Position numbers and translations under genes: made by a program
Assembly: GCA_027037155.1 (NCBI GenBank)
Contig: JALWBK010000265.1
Span: forward strand, 1 to 19,676
Length of the DNA stretch: 19,676 nucleotides
Reading direction: 5' to 3'
Source of the DNA: a bacterium
GTDB lineage: Bacteria; Thermosulfidibacterota; Thermosulfidibacteria; Thermosulfidibacterales; Thermosulfidibacteraceae
Part shown: piece after piece, positions 1 through 9,398 of the stretch
How the letters are laid out: each line of letters starts with the position of its first letter
Numbering within the stretch: the first letter of the stretch is position 1
The notes under the pieces: model-generated
What the model saw: the letters and a program-made list of their open reading frames with translations, nothing else
Database searches by the model: none
What the model was told of the DNA's origin: nothing

Positions 1-1
1 C

Positions 2-607
2 CTTATAAAAGAGGTAGATGCCTTTGAGAGGGCCAGGCTTTACGAGGAGGCGGGAGCCGGTGCCGTAAGCGTGTTAGTTGATGAGAGGTTTTTTAAGGGT
101 GGATGGGAGAAGCTGAGGCAAGCGGCGTCGGCAGTAAAGGTACCGGTTCTGTGTAAGGAGTTTGTGCTTTCTGAGAAGCAGATTGATGCCGCTTACAGAT
201 GTGGAGCCGACTTTGTGCTTTTTATCTATGGCTTCGTGGAAGATAGACGCCTTGAAGAGCTTATGGGTTATACCAAAAGGAAGGGGCTTTATACCCTTTT
301 GGAGATATTTGATGAGGACCACATAGACGGTGCTTTGAGGCTGAAATTTGTGGACATGATGGGAGTAAACAGCCGTAACCTTGAGGATCTGAGCGTTAGC
401 GTGGAGCGGGCGGTTTCTATAATGAGGCGTCTTCCCTCTAATCTGTTTAAGGTGGCGGAAAGTGGGATAAAGGATTTAGAACACGTTAGGCTCTTCCTTA
501 AAGCTGGTGCCAGGGCCTTTTTGATCGGGGAAGCTCTTATGAGGGCGGAGGATCCGGCATCTTTCATCAGGAGGATAAATAGTGTTTGTGAAGGTATGTG
601 GAGTTAG
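2..607 (+). CDS. trpC: Indole-3-glycerol phosphate synthase, 5' end missing
   Basis: Converts carboxyphenylamino-deoxyribulose phosphate to indole-3-glycerol phosphate in tryptophan synthesis (TIM barrel, cytoplasm). The reading frame is open from base 2, so the window starts inside the gene; the family is about 255 aa and about 200 remain. Visible landmarks are AGAGAVSVLVDERFFKGG (usual SVLTDExFFxGS), PVLCKEF (usual LRKDF, with the catalytic lysine), GVNSRNL (usual NNRNL), VAESGI and FLIGEALMRAEDP, which binds phosphate at the barrel end. The GTG at base 71 is an internal valine codon, not the start. The 3' end overlaps trpF by 26 nt and carries its ribosome binding site. The barrel core is somewhat divergent (LFIYGF in place of LLIVA), but the identity is secure from motifs and the trp neighbours. 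Confidence 0.95.
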   Translation, partial: LIKEVDAFERARLYEEAGAGAVSVLVDERFFKGGWEKLRQAASAVKVPVLCKEFVLSEKQIDAAYRCGADFVLFIYGFVEDRRLEELMGYTKRKGLYTLLEIFDEDHIDGALRLKFVDMMGVNSRNLEDLSVSVERAVSIMRRLPSNLFKVAESGIKDLEHVRLFLKAGARAFLIGEALMRAEDPASFIRRINSVCEGMWS

Positions 608-1133
608 GGATCTGCAGACTGCCCTTTCTGTTGTTGAGGCAGGTGCCGATGCCCTTGGCTTTGTGTTTCACAAAAGAAGTCCCAGATACGTGAAGCCTAA
701 GGTAGCCATAAAAATTGCAGAGAAAATCAAGGGAAAGATAGAGGTATTTGCGGTTATAAGGTTCAAGGCTGAGTTTGAACCGTCGTTTTTAAGCTTTTGT
801 GATTACGTCCAGTGTTACGAGTATCTGGAGGGTCTGGAGAAGAGGCTTGTGCTTGGTGTTTCAGGTCCCACTTCCCTTGAGGCTGCTTACTACATTCTTG
901 ATAGCAGCCACGGTCGTGGAAGGTTTACAAAGTACCCTGAAGACTTCTGGGGTCTTCCAAAAGAGAGGGTGATATTAAGTGGTGGGTTGAATCCGGACAA
1001 TGTGGCACAGGTGGTGAGAAGGTACAGGCCCTTTGGTGTGGATGTCTCATCGGGGGTTGAGAACGCCTTAGGGGTAAAAGACCCTGAGCTGATCTTTAGG
1101 TTTGTGAAAAATGCTAAGGAGGCATTGAGGTGA
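582..1133 (+). CDS. trpF: Phosphoribosylanthranilate isomerase (short, divergent)
   Basis: Isomerises phosphoribosylanthranilate to the carboxyphenylamino-deoxyribulose phosphate used by TrpC. At 183 aa it is shorter than the usual 200-210. Start is GTG 582, seven bases after AGGAGG (569-574); GTG 588 would be too far from it. Seen: KVCGVRD with the catalytic-base cysteine, [17 protein letters not shown], an aspartate in YYILDSSH at the expected general-acid position, [10 protein letters not shown] and [10 protein letters not shown]. The usual VQLHG strand reads VQCYEY, and the GGTG phosphate loop is replaced by HGRG. The stop overlaps the trpB start (GTGA). Family assignment is firm; the mid-barrel changes suggest a fast-evolving copy. 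Confidence 0.93.
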   Translation: MFVKVCGVRDLQTALSVVEAGADALGFVFHKRSPRYVKPKVAIKIAEKIKGKIEVFAVIRFKAEFEPSFLSFCDYVQCYEYLEGLEKRLVLGVSGPTSLEAAYYILDSSHGRGRFTKYPEDFWGLPKERVILSGGLNPDNVAQVVRRYRPFGVDVSSGVENALGVKDPELIFRFVKNAKEALR

Positions 1134-2284
1134 AAGGCTTTTACGGGAGGTTTGGGGGAAGGTTTGTGCCGGAAACACTTATTCCAGCTTTGAGACAGCT
1201 TGAGGAGGCCTTTGAGGCCTTTAAGAGGGACAGTAAGGCTCAAGAGGAGCTTAAAGAATTGCTTGAGCGATATGCGGGAAGACCCACGCCCATCTACTAT
1301 GCGAAGAGGATGTCGGAGGCGTACGGCTTTGAGCTCTACCTCAAAAGGGAGGATTTGCTTCACACTGGCGCCCATAAGATAAACAACACCTTGGGACAGG
1401 CTATTCTGACGCGCTTTATGGGTAAAAGTCGTGTGGTGGCGGAAACAGGCGCGGGACAGCACGGGGTGGCTACTGCTACCGTTTGTGCGCTTTTGGGACT
1501 TGAGTGTGTTATCTACATGGGAAAGGTGGATGCAGAGAGGCAGCGTATAAATGTAGAGCGAATGAAGCTTTTGGGTGCAGAGGTGAAGGTGGTGGAGGAG
1601 GGGAGCCAGACGTTGAAGGATGCTATAAATGTGGCTTTGAAGGACTGGGTGCGCAATGTCAGAACTACCCATTACCTGCTTGGTTCTGTGGTGGGTCCCC
1701 ATCCTTTCCCTGAGGTGGTTGCCTACTTTCAGTCTGTAATTGGTAGAGAGGCCAGGAGCTACTTTGAAAAGGCAGGTTTCCTTCCTGATGTGGTGGTGGC
1801 CTGTGTGGGAGGCGGGAGCAATGCTATAGGTATCTTTCGTGGTTTCATTGACGCTGATTGCCAGTTGATAGGGGTGGAGGCAGGTGGTTTGTCGGATGAG
1901 CCAGGTCAGCACGCCAGAACCTTGGGACTTGGAAGGCCTGGGATACTGCACGGGGCCTTCAGTTATCTTTTGCAGGATGAGTATGGGCAAGTGCAGAAGG
2001 TTCACTCCATCTCTGCAGGGCTTGACTACCCTGGCGTTGGGCCGGAGCATGCCTTCCTGAAGGAGAGTAACAGAGTTAGATACGAGTTCTGTAGGGATGA
2101 GGATGCTCTTTTTGCCTTTAGAGAGCTCAGCAGGCTTGAGGGAATAATTCCTGCGCTGGAAAGTGCCCACGCCATAGGTTTTCTGCTGAAGAACGCTTCT
2201 GAGTTTAAGGGGAAACGGGTTCTCGTGAACCTCTCTGGCAGAGGAGATAAGGATCTGGGAATAGTGCTGGGAGGTGTGTCGTGA
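1130..2284 (+). CDS. trpB: Tryptophan synthase beta chain
   Basis: PLP enzyme joining indole and serine to give tryptophan in the alpha2-beta2 complex with TrpA. At 384 aa it is close to the usual 390-400. GTG 1130 overlaps the trpF stop by 4 nt and lies seven bases after AAGGAGG (1116-1122). Landmarks: [13 protein letters not shown] at the N-terminus, [11 protein letters not shown] with the PLP lysine at K83, [13 protein letters not shown], the phosphate-binding [19 protein letters not shown] and the C-terminal SGRGDKD. The HTGAHKINN context and normal length indicate the standard TrpB1 class that pairs with TrpA, rather than the longer TrpB2. Its own stop again overlaps the next start. Confidence 0.98.
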   Translation: MKGFYGRFGGRFVPETLIPALRQLEEAFEAFKRDSKAQEELKELLERYAGRPTPIYYAKRMSEAYGFELYLKREDLLHTGAHKINNTLGQAILTRFMGKSRVVAETGAGQHGVATATVCALLGLECVIYMGKVDAERQRINVERMKLLGAEVKVVEEGSQTLKDAINVALKDWVRNVRTTHYLLGSVVGPHPFPEVVAYFQSVIGREARSYFEKAGFLPDVVVACVGGGSNAIGIFRGFIDADCQLIGVEAGGLSDEPGQHARTLGLGRPGILHGAFSYLLQDEYGQVQKVHSISAGLDYPGVGPEHAFLKESNRVRYEFCRDEDALFAFRELSRLEGIIPALESAHAIGFLLKNASEFKGKRVLVNLSGRGDKDLGIVLGGVS

Positions 2285-2991
2285 GAGGCGTTTACCTTGT
2301 GGCGGGCTATCCGGATTTTGCCCTTTTTGACGAGGCGGTTAGGGTGGCTGAAGAGTGTGGTTTTGACTTTTTAGAGGTGGGGGTTCCCTTCAGCGATCCG
2401 GTGGCGGACGGTCCCCTTTTGACCAAGGCGGCTCACACCGCCATTGAACGGGGCGTTAACCTTGACAGCGTTCTTGATTGGTTGAGGGGTTACTCCGGTG
2501 GTATGAGAATCTTTGTTATGACTTACGCCAACATCTTGTGGGCCAGAGGTTTGAAAAGGGTTTCGGAAGAGTTTGCTGAGTGTGGAATAAAAGGCGTGAT
2601 AGTGGCGGATTTGCCGAACGAGGAGCACTGGTTCTTTAAGGAGCATGGCTTCTTTTTGCCCTTGATACCCTTTGCCACTCCCGAGAGCTCTTTTGAGGAC
2701 CTTGACAGGCTCTCTGAAACAAAGGAGGGTTTCATCTATTTTGTTTCGGTGAGGGGAACCACAGGGGGCAGGTTCTCGTTGGATGAGGAGACGAAAAAGA
2801 AGCTTTCATACCTTAGGAAGCGGGCCAAGGTGCCTGTAGTTGTAGGCTTTGGAATCTCGAATGCTGAGGATGTGAAGTCTGCCTTAGAGTTGGCGGATGG
2901 CTTTGTGGTTGGCACCAAGGCTGTTGCCATGTTGGAGAAAGGTATTGATTCTTTTAGAAACTGGTGTAAGTCTTTGCTTTCAGTTTGTTGA
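2281..2991 (+). CDS. trpA: Tryptophan synthase alpha chain, short N-terminus
   Basis: Cleaves indole-3-glycerol phosphate to indole, which is channelled to TrpB. The catalytic glutamate (E32, in [10 protein letters not shown]) and aspartate (D43, in VADGP) are present, as are [16 protein letters not shown] in place of the usual GVTG segment, [12 protein letters not shown] and the phosphate-site FVVGTKAV. It has only 236 aa, against about 250-270. GTG 2281 is the only possible start: an in-frame TAA at 2248-2250 follows no other start codon, and GGAGG (2270-2274) is six bases upstream. The protein therefore lacks the N-terminal alpha-0 helix seen in enteric TrpA and begins almost at the first beta strand. 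Last gene of the trp run. Confidence 0.95.
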   Translation: MRGVYLVAGYPDFALFDEAVRVAEECGFDFLEVGVPFSDPVADGPLLTKAAHTAIERGVNLDSVLDWLRGYSGGMRIFVMTYANILWARGLKRVSEEFAECGIKGVIVADLPNEEHWFFKEHGFFLPLIPFATPESSFEDLDRLSETKEGFIYFVSVRGTTGGRFSLDEETKKKLSYLRKRAKVPVVVGFGISNAEDVKSALELADGFVVGTKAVAMLEKGIDSFRNWCKSLLSVC

Positions 2992-3017
2992 CTTTAACGG
3001 TTTTTGGGTACTAAGAT
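2988..3017 (+). promoter_or_regulatory. Candidate sigma-70-type promoter of the aspB-leu operon
   Basis: TTGACT (2988-2993) and TAAGAT (3012-3017) are 18 bases apart in the 61-base gap between trpA and aspB. The -35 box overlaps the trpA stop codon. This is the only gap over 25 nt between trpC and queD, so a promoter here is reasonable, but the -10 box matches only 4 of 6 positions. Confidence 0.45.
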
Positions 3018-3019
3018 GA

Positions 3020-3041
3020 GCTTGTAAAAAAAATAACAAGC
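3020..3041 (+). repeat. Small A-rich-loop hairpin before aspB
   Basis: GCTTGT (3020-3025) and ACAAGC (3036-3041) form a perfect 6-bp inverted repeat around a ten-base loop that is almost all A. It ends two bases before the aspB ribosome binding site GGAGG (3043-3047). It could sit at the 5' end of the mRNA, or be a weak trpA terminator with its tract on the wrong side. No trailing U run follows, so I do not call it a terminator. Confidence 0.3.
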
Positions 3042-3052
3042 CGGAGGTTATT

Positions 3053-4258
3053 ATGGAAGTGAAGTTGGCAAAAAGGGTTACTTTGATTAAGCCGTCACCA
3101 ACACTGACCATAACCGCCAAGGCCAAGGCCATGAAGGCTGAGGGCATTGATGTGGTTGGATTTGGTGCTGGAGAACCCGACTTTGATACCCCTGAGAACA
3201 TTAAGGCGGCGGCGGTCAAGGCGCTTGAGGAGGGTTTTACCAAGTACACCCCTGTTCCGGGAATTGACGAGCTGAAGGAGGCTATAATCGCCAAGTGCGA
3301 GAAGGAGCAGGGCTTGAAGTACGATAAGTCGGAGGTGATCGTCTCCTGTGGTGCCAAGCACACCCTCTACAACATCGCCATGGCTCTGTACGAGGAGGGG
3401 GATGAGGTTGTGATCCCTGCCCCTTATTGGGTGACCTATCCCGATCAGGCGGTGCTGGTGGGTGCAAAACCCGTGTTCATCTACACCAAGGAGGAGAACG
3501 AGTTTAAGGTTCAGCCTGAGGAGTTGGAAGAGGTTATCAACGAAAGAACTAAGGCAATTATCCTGAATTATCCCTGCAATCCCACGGGAGCTACCTACAG
3601 CAAGGAGGAGTTGGAGAGGCTTGCGGAGGTGATTCTAAGGAAGAACCCCAACTGTTGGATCATATCCGATGAGGTGTACGAGAAGATTATTTACGACGGC
3701 AGAAAGCATGTTTCTATTGCCGCCGTGGATCCAGAGGTTAAGGAGCGCACCATTGTGGTAAATGCCGTGTCTAAAACTTATTCCATGACAGGTTGGCGTA
3801 TAGGATGGGCCTGCGGAAACAAGGAAGTGGTGGCTGCCATGAGCAAGCTACAGAGCCAGTCCACCTCCAATCCTACCTCCATCGCCCAAAAGGCTGCTGT
3901 TGAGGCTTTAACAGGACCTCAGGATGCAGTGGAAAAGATGGTGCAAGCCTTTAAGGAGAGGAGAGATTACATCGTTGAGCGCTTGAACTCCATGCCTGGA
4001 GTGAGCTGCTTCAAGCCCCACGGTGCCTTCTACGTCTTCCCCAACTTCTCTGGTCTGTACGGTAAGAGCTACAAGGGCAAGGTCATAAACAATTCCATGG
4101 ACTTTGCGGCTTACTTGCTTGATGAGTATAAAGTGGCTATAGTTCCTGGAGTGGCGTTTGGTGATGATAACTGTGCAAGACTGTCCTACGCCACGTCTAT
4201 GGAAAACATCAAGAAAGGTTTGGACAGGATAGAGGAGGCTATAAATAACTTGGAGTAA
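3053..4258 (+). CDS. aspB: Aspartate aminotransferase, class I (subgroup Ib type)
   Basis: Fold-type I PLP transaminase, predicted to interconvert aspartate/2-oxoglutarate and oxaloacetate/glutamate. At 401 aa it matches the bacterial Ib family. Seen: GFGAGEPDFDTP near the N-terminus, YTPVPGIDELKEAI, PAPYWVTYPD, NYPCNPTGA with the cofactor-contacting asparagine (N175), ISDEVYE, VSKTYSMTGWRIG with the PLP lysine K241, and ARLSYA with the substrate-carboxylate arginine (R377). Start ATG 3053 is five bases after GGAGG. It is the first gene of the leucine operon, four bases before leuA, so it may also supply amino-group transfer for leucine or other oxo acids. Substrate range cannot be settled from sequence. 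Confidence 0.93.
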   Translation: MEVKLAKRVTLIKPSPTLTITAKAKAMKAEGIDVVGFGAGEPDFDTPENIKAAAVKALEEGFTKYTPVPGIDELKEAIIAKCEKEQGLKYDKSEVIVSCGAKHTLYNIAMALYEEGDEVVIPAPYWVTYPDQAVLVGAKPVFIYTKEENEFKVQPEELEEVINERTKAIILNYPCNPTGATYSKEELERLAEVILRKNPNCWIISDEVYEKIIYDGRKHVSIAAVDPEVKERTIVVNAVSKTYSMTGWRIGWACGNKEVVAAMSKLQSQSTSNPTSIAQKAAVEALTGPQDAVEKMVQAFKERRDYIVERLNSMPGVSCFKPHGAFYVFPNFSGLYGKSYKGKVINNSMDFAAYLLDEYKVAIVPGVAFGDDNCARLSYATSMENIKKGLDRIEEAINNLE

Positions 4259-4262
4259 AGAG

Positions 4263-5747
4263 ATGGAGAAGGTTTTTATACTTGACACCACTTTGAGGGA
4301 TGGCGCCCAGTCGCCCCTTATTTCCTTTACCCCAGAGGAGAGGGTGGAGCTGGCAAAGGCTCTCTCTGTTCTTGGGGTGGATGTGATTGACTGTGGGTAT
4401 CCCGCCTTGAGTCCCGAAGAGGAGAGGGCTGTTAGGTGTGTGGTTGAGGAGATTGATGGTCCCGTTCTTTCGGTTCTTGCCAAAACGAAAGAGGGGGAGA
4501 TTGAGAAGGCCCTTGAGGTCTTAGAGGGAAAAAGAGGGAGAGTTCACATTCCTGTACCCACCTCAGAGATAAGGCTTGCCTTTATGCAGGAGGTTGATCC
4601 CGATAGGCAGCTTGAGATGGTGATAGATGCGGTAAAGAGGGTTAAAGATGCAGGGCACGAGGTGGAGGTCACCTTGGAGGACTGTTTCAGGGCCAACAGG
4701 GATTATCTGCAGAAGGTTGCCAGTGCAGTGGCCGAGGTAGGGGTGGATGTGGTGAACCTCTCGGATACGGTAGGTATAGCCACACCCACTATGGTTAAGG
4801 AATTGGTGACTTTTCTGAAGGGGAAGTTGAATGATGTGATTATCAGTATCCACTGCCACGACGATCTTGGAATGGCGACGGCCAACACCTTTGCCGCTTT
4901 GGAGGCAGGGGCAAGGCAGGCTCATCTGACCATAGCAGGGGTGGGTACCAGGGCTGGCAACGCTGCCCTTGAGGAGGTGGTGGTTGCACTGAAGTTGCAC
5001 GGAGATGAGCTTGGCCTGTATACGGAGCTTGACCTGTCAAAGCTGTATAAAACGGCCAGGATATTCTCTAAGATAACAGGATACGTCATTCCTCCGCACA
5101 AGGCAGTGGTGGGAGATGCCGTCTTTGCCCACAAGGTGGAGTATATGAGGCTTGCGGTGGTGAGAGAGCCGCGCACTTATGAGATAATAGATTCTGAGAT
5201 GATCGGCTATCCCAAAAAGAGAATCGTGCTTTCCAAGAGATCCGGAAGGTACATGTTTAGGGAGAAGGTGGAGGAGCTGGGATACCAGCTTACGCAGGAG
5301 CAGCTTGATAGGGCCTTTGAGATGTTCAAGGAGTTGGCTGAGAAGAAGTCTGAAGTTTACGACAGTGATGTTATCGCCATCATTGAGGATGTGCTTCTGG
5401 AAAGAAAGAGGGCCGTTGAACTGCTCTCTTACTCCATAAGCACCGGTTCCGATGAGGAGCCCAAGGCCTTTGTGAAGCTTAGGGTTGAGGATAGAGAGGT
5501 GGAGGCTGAGGCTACGGGAGATGGTCCTGTGGATGCTGCCTACAGGGCCATTGACGATGCCGTTGGTATGTCGGGAAGGCTCCTTGATTACCGTATAAAT
5601 TCGGTTAGTTCTGGTAAAGACGCCTTGGGCGAGGTTTTCTTAAGAGTTATGTTTAAGGGTAAGAGCTTTACCGGAAGGGCGATAGGCACAGATGTCCTGA
5701 AGGCCAGTATAGAGGCCTACATCAATGCCGTGAATAAAGCCTACTGA
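4263..5747 (+). CDS. leuA: 2-isopropylmalate synthase (LeuA-type) with altered central motif
   Basis: Predicted to condense acetyl-CoA with 2-oxoisovalerate, the first step of leucine synthesis. It has 494 aa. Residues 1-270 are a DRE-TIM barrel with [11 protein letters not shown] (metal ligand D8, catalytic-site R12), HCHDDLG (metal ligands H197 and H199) and [11 protein letters not shown] (N233). Residues about 390-494 form the LeuA dimer/regulatory domain with [18 protein letters not shown] and [20 protein letters not shown], consistent with leucine feedback. In the linker, the family's FAHESGIHxDG reads [11 protein letters not shown] (residues 288-298) and GKHSG reads SKRSG (324-328). TYEII is kept. 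ATG 4263 lies seven bases after GGAG (4252-4255). Linkage to leuCDB argues for LeuA; a citramalate- or homocitrate-type activity is possible. Confidence 0.87.
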   Translation: MEKVFILDTTLRDGAQSPLISFTPEERVELAKALSVLGVDVIDCGYPALSPEEERAVRCVVEEIDGPVLSVLAKTKEGEIEKALEVLEGKRGRVHIPVPTSEIRLAFMQEVDPDRQLEMVIDAVKRVKDAGHEVEVTLEDCFRANRDYLQKVASAVAEVGVDVVNLSDTVGIATPTMVKELVTFLKGKLNDVIISIHCHDDLGMATANTFAALEAGARQAHLTIAGVGTRAGNAALEEVVVALKLHGDELGLYTELDLSKLYKTARIFSKITGYVIPPHKAVVGDAVFAHKVEYMRLAVVREPRTYEIIDSEMIGYPKKRIVLSKRSGRYMFREKVEELGYQLTQEQLDRAFEMFKELAEKKSEVYDSDVIAIIEDVLLERKRAVELLSYSISTGSDEEPKAFVKLRVEDREVEAEATGDGPVDAAYRAIDDAVGMSGRLLDYRINSVSSGKDALGEVFLRVMFKGKSFTGRAIGTDVLKASIEAYINAVNKAY

Positions 5748-5760
5748 CGGGGGTAGATGT

Positions 5761-7020
5761 ATGGGAATGACCATCGCCGAGAAGATTCTTGCAGCAAAAG
5801 CCGGCAAGGACAGTGTGAAGCCTGGTGAGCTCATTATGGCAAGGATAGATGTGGCACTTGCCAACGATGTTACGGCGCCTTTGGCCATAAAGGCCTTTGA
5901 GGATGTGGGGGCCGAGGATGTCTTTGATAGAGAGAGGATAGCTCTGGTTCCAGATCACTTCACCCCCAATAAGGATATTAAGGCTGCTCAGCAGGCTAAG
6001 ATGGTGAGGGAGTTTGCCTATAAGTATTGGATAAAGTGGTACTTTGAGGTGGGAAGGGTGGGCATTGAGCACGCCCTTTTGCCCGAGCAGGGCATAGTGG
6101 TACCTGGCGATTTGGTGATAGGTGCCGATTCCCACACCTGCACCTACGGTGCCCTTGGCGCCTTTGCCACGGGAGTGGGGTCCACTGACCTTGGATGTGC
6201 CATGGCTACAGGAGAGGTGTGGCTGAAGGTGCCGTATACTTTGAGGTTCAACATTGAGGGCAAAAAGAGGCCCTATGTGACGGGTAAGGACATCATCCTA
6301 CACATCATAGGGATGATAGGCGTTGACGGTGCCAGGTACAGGGCCATGGAGTTTGGGGGAAGCGTTATCAGGGAGCTCTGTATGGATGAGCGTTTCACTA
6401 TCTGTAATATGGCTATAGAGGCTGGTGGAAAGACGGGTATAATTGAGCCGGACGATATAACTAAGGAGTATGTGAAGGAGAGGGCCCAAAGGGAGCCTGT
6501 TTACTACACCTCCGACGAGGATGCCTCTTACGAGAAGGTGTACGACGTTGATATAAGCAATCTTGAGCCTGTGGTGGCGTTGCCCCATCTTCCTGAGAAC
6601 GTGAAGCCGGTGAGGGAGGTAAACGATATAGAGATAGACCAGGTGGTGATTGGCTCCTGCACCAACGGCAGGATAACGGATCTGAGACAGGCTGCTGAAG
6701 TCCTTAAGGGTAGGAAGGTACATCCCAGGGTGAGGCTCATTGTGATCCCTGCTACCCAGAAGATCTGGGAGCAGGCCATGGAGGAGGGGTTGTTCAAGAT
6801 CTTTGTTGAGGCAGGAGCTGCCATCTCTTGTCCCACATGCGGTCCGTGTCTTGGTGGACACATGGGCATATTAGCTGAGGGTGAGCGGGCTGTGGCAACC
6901 ACCAACAGGAACTTTGTGGGGAGAATGGGACATCCGAAGAGCGAGGTGTATCTGGCAAGTCCGTACGTGGCTGCTGCCTCTGCCGTGGCAGGCAGAATCG
7001 CCCATCCAGACGAGCTGTAA
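5761..7020 (+). CDS. leuC: 3-isopropylmalate dehydratase large subunit
   Basis: Aconitase-family [4Fe-4S] subunit that, with LeuD, isomerises 2- to 3-isopropylmalate. At 419 aa it belongs to the short archaeal/thermophile LeuC group rather than the ~466-aa enterobacterial type. Seen: [52 protein letters not shown] (cluster ligand C300) and [10 protein letters not shown] (ligands C360 and C363). C357 is an extra cysteine where most relatives have a non-cysteine. Start ATG 5761 follows a GGGGG run (5749-5753) by seven bases; ATG 5767 (MTIAEK) is a possible alternative. The short form has relatives that also act on citramalate or homoaconitate, so substrate breadth is open. Confidence 0.95.
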   Translation: MGMTIAEKILAAKAGKDSVKPGELIMARIDVALANDVTAPLAIKAFEDVGAEDVFDRERIALVPDHFTPNKDIKAAQQAKMVREFAYKYWIKWYFEVGRVGIEHALLPEQGIVVPGDLVIGADSHTCTYGALGAFATGVGSTDLGCAMATGEVWLKVPYTLRFNIEGKKRPYVTGKDIILHIIGMIGVDGARYRAMEFGGSVIRELCMDERFTICNMAIEAGGKTGIIEPDDITKEYVKERAQREPVYYTSDEDASYEKVYDVDISNLEPVVALPHLPENVKPVREVNDIEIDQVVIGSCTNGRITDLRQAAEVLKGRKVHPRVRLIVIPATQKIWEQAMEEGLFKIFVEAGAAISCPTCGPCLGGHMGILAEGERAVATTNRNFVGRMGHPKSEVYLASPYVAAASAVAGRIAHPDEL

Positions 7021-7043
7021 CCCAACCTTGGCGGGAGGTATAG

Positions 7044-7547
7044 ATGGAGATCAGGGGAAAGGCGTGGAAGTTTGGGGATCACATTGACACCGATGTGATT
7101 ATCCCTGCCAGGTATCTCAATACATCAGATCCTTACGAGCTCGCTGCTCACTGCATGGAGGATGCGGATCCGGAGTTTGTTAAGAAGGTCAGTAAAGGAG
7201 ACATTATAGTTGCAGGGGAGAACTTCGGATGTGGAAGCTCCAGAGAGCACGCTCCCATAGCCATTAAGTACGCAGGGGTATCCTGTGTTATAGCCAAAAG
7301 CTTTGCAAGAATATTTTATAGAAATGCTATTAACACGGGACTTCCCATCATAGAGGCTCCCGATGCCGTTGACAGGATAGAGGAGGGAGATGAAATAGAG
7401 GTCTTTCTTGAAGAGGGGAAGATTATCAACCACACCAAAAAAGAAGAATACTCCTTTGAGCCTTTGCCGGAGTTTATGATGAAGCTGCTCACATCTGGTG
7501 GGCTCATTCCCTTTGTTAGAGAAAGGTTGGCGAAGAAAGGAGCGTAG
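7044..7547 (+). CDS. leuD: 3-isopropylmalate dehydratase small subunit
   Basis: Swivel-domain partner of LeuC, completing the active site. The 167-aa length is typical of the short archaeal/thermophile LeuD. Seen: [17 protein letters not shown] at the N-terminus, [14 protein letters not shown] carrying the active-site loop, [18 protein letters not shown], and a C-terminal [17 protein letters not shown] (7033-7038) is five bases before ATG 7044. It lies 23 bases after leuC and two bases before leuB, matching a stoichiometric subunit pair. Confidence 0.96.
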   Translation: MEIRGKAWKFGDHIDTDVIIPARYLNTSDPYELAAHCMEDADPEFVKKVSKGDIIVAGENFGCGSSREHAPIAIKYAGVSCVIAKSFARIFYRNAINTGLPIIEAPDAVDRIEEGDEIEVFLEEGKIINHTKKEEYSFEPLPEFMMKLLTSGGLIPFVRERLAKKGA

Positions 7548-7549
7548 CC

Positions 7550-8632
7550 ATGGCGTACAGGGTGGCGGTACTTGCCGGTGATGGTATTGGTCCTGAGGTG
7601 ATGGAAGAGGCTTTGAAGGTTTTGGACAGAATCTCTTCCAAGTTCGGCGTTGACTTTGAGTATAGAGAGGCCCTTGTGGGCGGTGCTGCCATTGATGCGG
7701 TGGGGGATGCCTTCCCTGAAGAGACCAAACAGGTGTGCGATTGGGCGGATGCCATACTCTTTGGAGCTGTGGGAGGTCCCAAGTGGGAGAGCCTTCCGCC
7801 TGAAAAGCAGCCTGAAAGAGCGGCTCTTCTTCCCATCAGAAAGAGATATGAGCTTTTTGCCAACCTGAGGCCGGCGTTGGTCTTTCCTGCTCTCATAGAG
7901 TCATCCCCTCTAAAGAGGGAGATACTGGGCGATGGTGGCTTTGACGTTTTGGTGGTGAGAGAGCTTACAGGAGGTATCTACTTTGGGCAGCCCAAGGGCA
8001 TCTTTGAAGAGAATGGAGTGAAAAAGGGCATTGACACCCTTGTTTACTACGACTGGGAGATAGAGCGCATTGCCAAGGTTGCCTTTGATGCGGCTATGAA
8101 GAGGGAAAAGAGGGTCGCTTCAGTAGATAAGGCCAATGTGCTTACCTCTATGGTGCTCTGGCGCCAGGTAGTGGAGGAGGTGGCCAAGAGCTATCCAGAG
8201 GTTGAGCTGAGACACCTTTACGTGGATAACGCTGCCATGCAGCTCATCAGAGATCCGCATCAGTTTGATGTGATTCTTGCTGGGAACATGTTTGGGGATA
8301 TTCTCTCCGATGAGGCTGCCATGCTTACAGGCTCTATTGGTATGCTTCCCTCCGCGAGTCTTGGTGAGAGTAAGGGGCTTTACGAGCCGGTGCACGGGTC
8401 AGCTCCTGATATAGCCGGACAGGGAATAGCGAATCCCTGTGCCATGATTCTCTCGGCGGCTATGATGCTGAGGTACTCCTTTGATCTTCCTGAGGCTGCT
8501 GATGCGGTGGAGAGATCGGTGGAGCAAGCCCTTGATGAGGGCTTCAGAACTGCTGATCTGTACAGGGGCAAGCCCGGTGAGGTGAAGGTTTCAACAAAAC
8601 AGATGGGAGATGTCATAGCGGAGAGGATATGA
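7550..8632 (+). CDS. leuB: 3-isopropylmalate dehydrogenase
   Basis: NAD-dependent oxidative decarboxylase forming 2-oxo-4-methylvalerate, the leucine precursor. At 360 aa it is the standard bacterial length. Seen: [28 protein letters not shown] with the substrate-binding arginines, [14 protein letters not shown] (catalytic tyrosine), VDKANVL (catalytic lysine), [19 protein letters not shown] (metal-binding aspartates) and [18 protein letters not shown] (NAD site). The [10 protein letters not shown] motif marks LeuB rather than isocitrate or homoisocitrate dehydrogenase. GGAG (7539-7542) lies upstream of ATG 7550. The stop overlaps the cdsA start by four bases. Confidence 0.97.
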   Translation: MAYRVAVLAGDGIGPEVMEEALKVLDRISSKFGVDFEYREALVGGAAIDAVGDAFPEETKQVCDWADAILFGAVGGPKWESLPPEKQPERAALLPIRKRYELFANLRPALVFPALIESSPLKREILGDGGFDVLVVRELTGGIYFGQPKGIFEENGVKKGIDTLVYYDWEIERIAKVAFDAAMKREKRVASVDKANVLTSMVLWRQVVEEVAKSYPEVELRHLYVDNAAMQLIRDPHQFDVILAGNMFGDILSDEAAMLTGSIGMLPSASLGESKGLYEPVHGSAPDIAGQGIANPCAMILSAAMMLRYSFDLPEAADAVERSVEQALDEGFRTADLYRGKPGEVKVSTKQMGDVIAERI

Positions 8633-9387
8633 GCCAAGAACTTAAAAAACGCTGGGTCACTGCTATCTTGGCGATAGCGGTGGTTTTGTGGGGCTTGCTC
8701 TCTCCTTCTGTGGCGCCGCTTTTCTTCATAACCGTGCTTGTGGCAGTAGTTGGTGTTTGGGAGGCGAGCAGGCTTTTGGACTTGTCCTCCGACGCTTTTG
8801 TGGTGGATGCGGTTTCCGTGGCTCTCACCCTTGCGGGATTTTCCAGAGGCAGCCTTTCACTTGTGGTCTTTTCTCTGATGCTGCCCCTTTTGTTTCAAGC
8901 TCTGTTGCTCTTCGTGTCGAAATCGCCGTCTGTGGAGGCACTTTTCCCCTCTCTGTATCTGGGGATTCCTCTCGGTTTTGCACTTTATGTTAAGAAGCTT
9001 CACTTGGAGTGGTTTCTGGTGGCTGTGGCAGGCTGTGTGTGGGCAGGTGATGCTGCGGCCTATTTTGTGGGAAAGGCCGTGGGTAAGACGAAACTTCATC
9101 CTGTAAGTCCCAAAAAGACGGTTGAAGGTGCTTTGGGGGGTCTTGTGATTGGCACCCTCTTTTTTGGTGTGGTGGCTTTCGCCTTTTTGGGGTGGGGGGT
9201 ATTTAAATCTCTTTTTGCTGGAATTGCTGTTAATGCGGCGGGTCAGTTGGGAGATCTCTTTGAGTCCTTCTTGAAGAGAAGGGCGGGGGTTAAGGATTCG
9301 GGTGCTTTCTTCCCAGGGCACGGTGGGGTGCTTGACAGGATAGATAGTCTGCTTTTTGCCCTTTTCACCGCATCTATTTTCTTCTAA
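8629..9387 (+). CDS. cdsA: Phosphatidate cytidylyltransferase
   Basis: Integral membrane enzyme making CDP-diacylglycerol from phosphatidate and CTP, the branch point for phospholipids. It has 252 aa with several hydrophobic helices (for example around residues 12-45, 52-80 and 120-145) and the C-terminal CDS signature: [13 protein letters not shown] followed by [14 protein letters not shown], as well as [13 protein letters not shown] 8629 overlaps the leuB stop (ATGA) and follows GGAGAGG (8620-8626). In many bacteria it lies between uppS and dxr; here dxr follows, but uppS is absent and leuB takes its place, so lipid synthesis appears tied to the leucine operon transcript. Confidence 0.95.
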   Translation: MSQELKKRWVTAILAIAVVLWGLLSPSVAPLFFITVLVAVVGVWEASRLLDLSSDAFVVDAVSVALTLAGFSRGSLSLVVFSLMLPLLFQALLLFVSKSPSVEALFPSLYLGIPLGFALYVKKLHLEWFLVAVAGCVWAGDAAAYFVGKAVGKTKLHPVSPKKTVEGALGGLVIGTLFFGVVAFAFLGWGVFKSLFAGIAVNAAGQLGDLFESFLKRRAGVKDSGAFFPGHGGVLDRIDSLLFALFTASIFF

Positions 9388-9398
9388 AATAAGGCACC

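Noticed and set aside
890..2170. A 426-codon open frame on the minus strand across trpF and trpB
   Set aside because: It is fully antisense to two genes with clear catalytic motifs, its translation has no recognisable domain, and no ribosome site or operon context supports it.
2992..3041. Rho-independent terminator after trpA
   Set aside because: The stem is only 6 bp, A-T rich, with its homopolymer in the loop and no U tract after it.
4280..4310. TTGACA-like box inside the start of leuA
   Set aside because: It encodes the conserved LDTT motif, and no matching -10 element was evident at the right distance.
6298..6861. Minus-strand frame of 187 codons opposite leuC
   Set aside because: Low-complexity antisense translation with no motif; leuC is intact on the plus strand.
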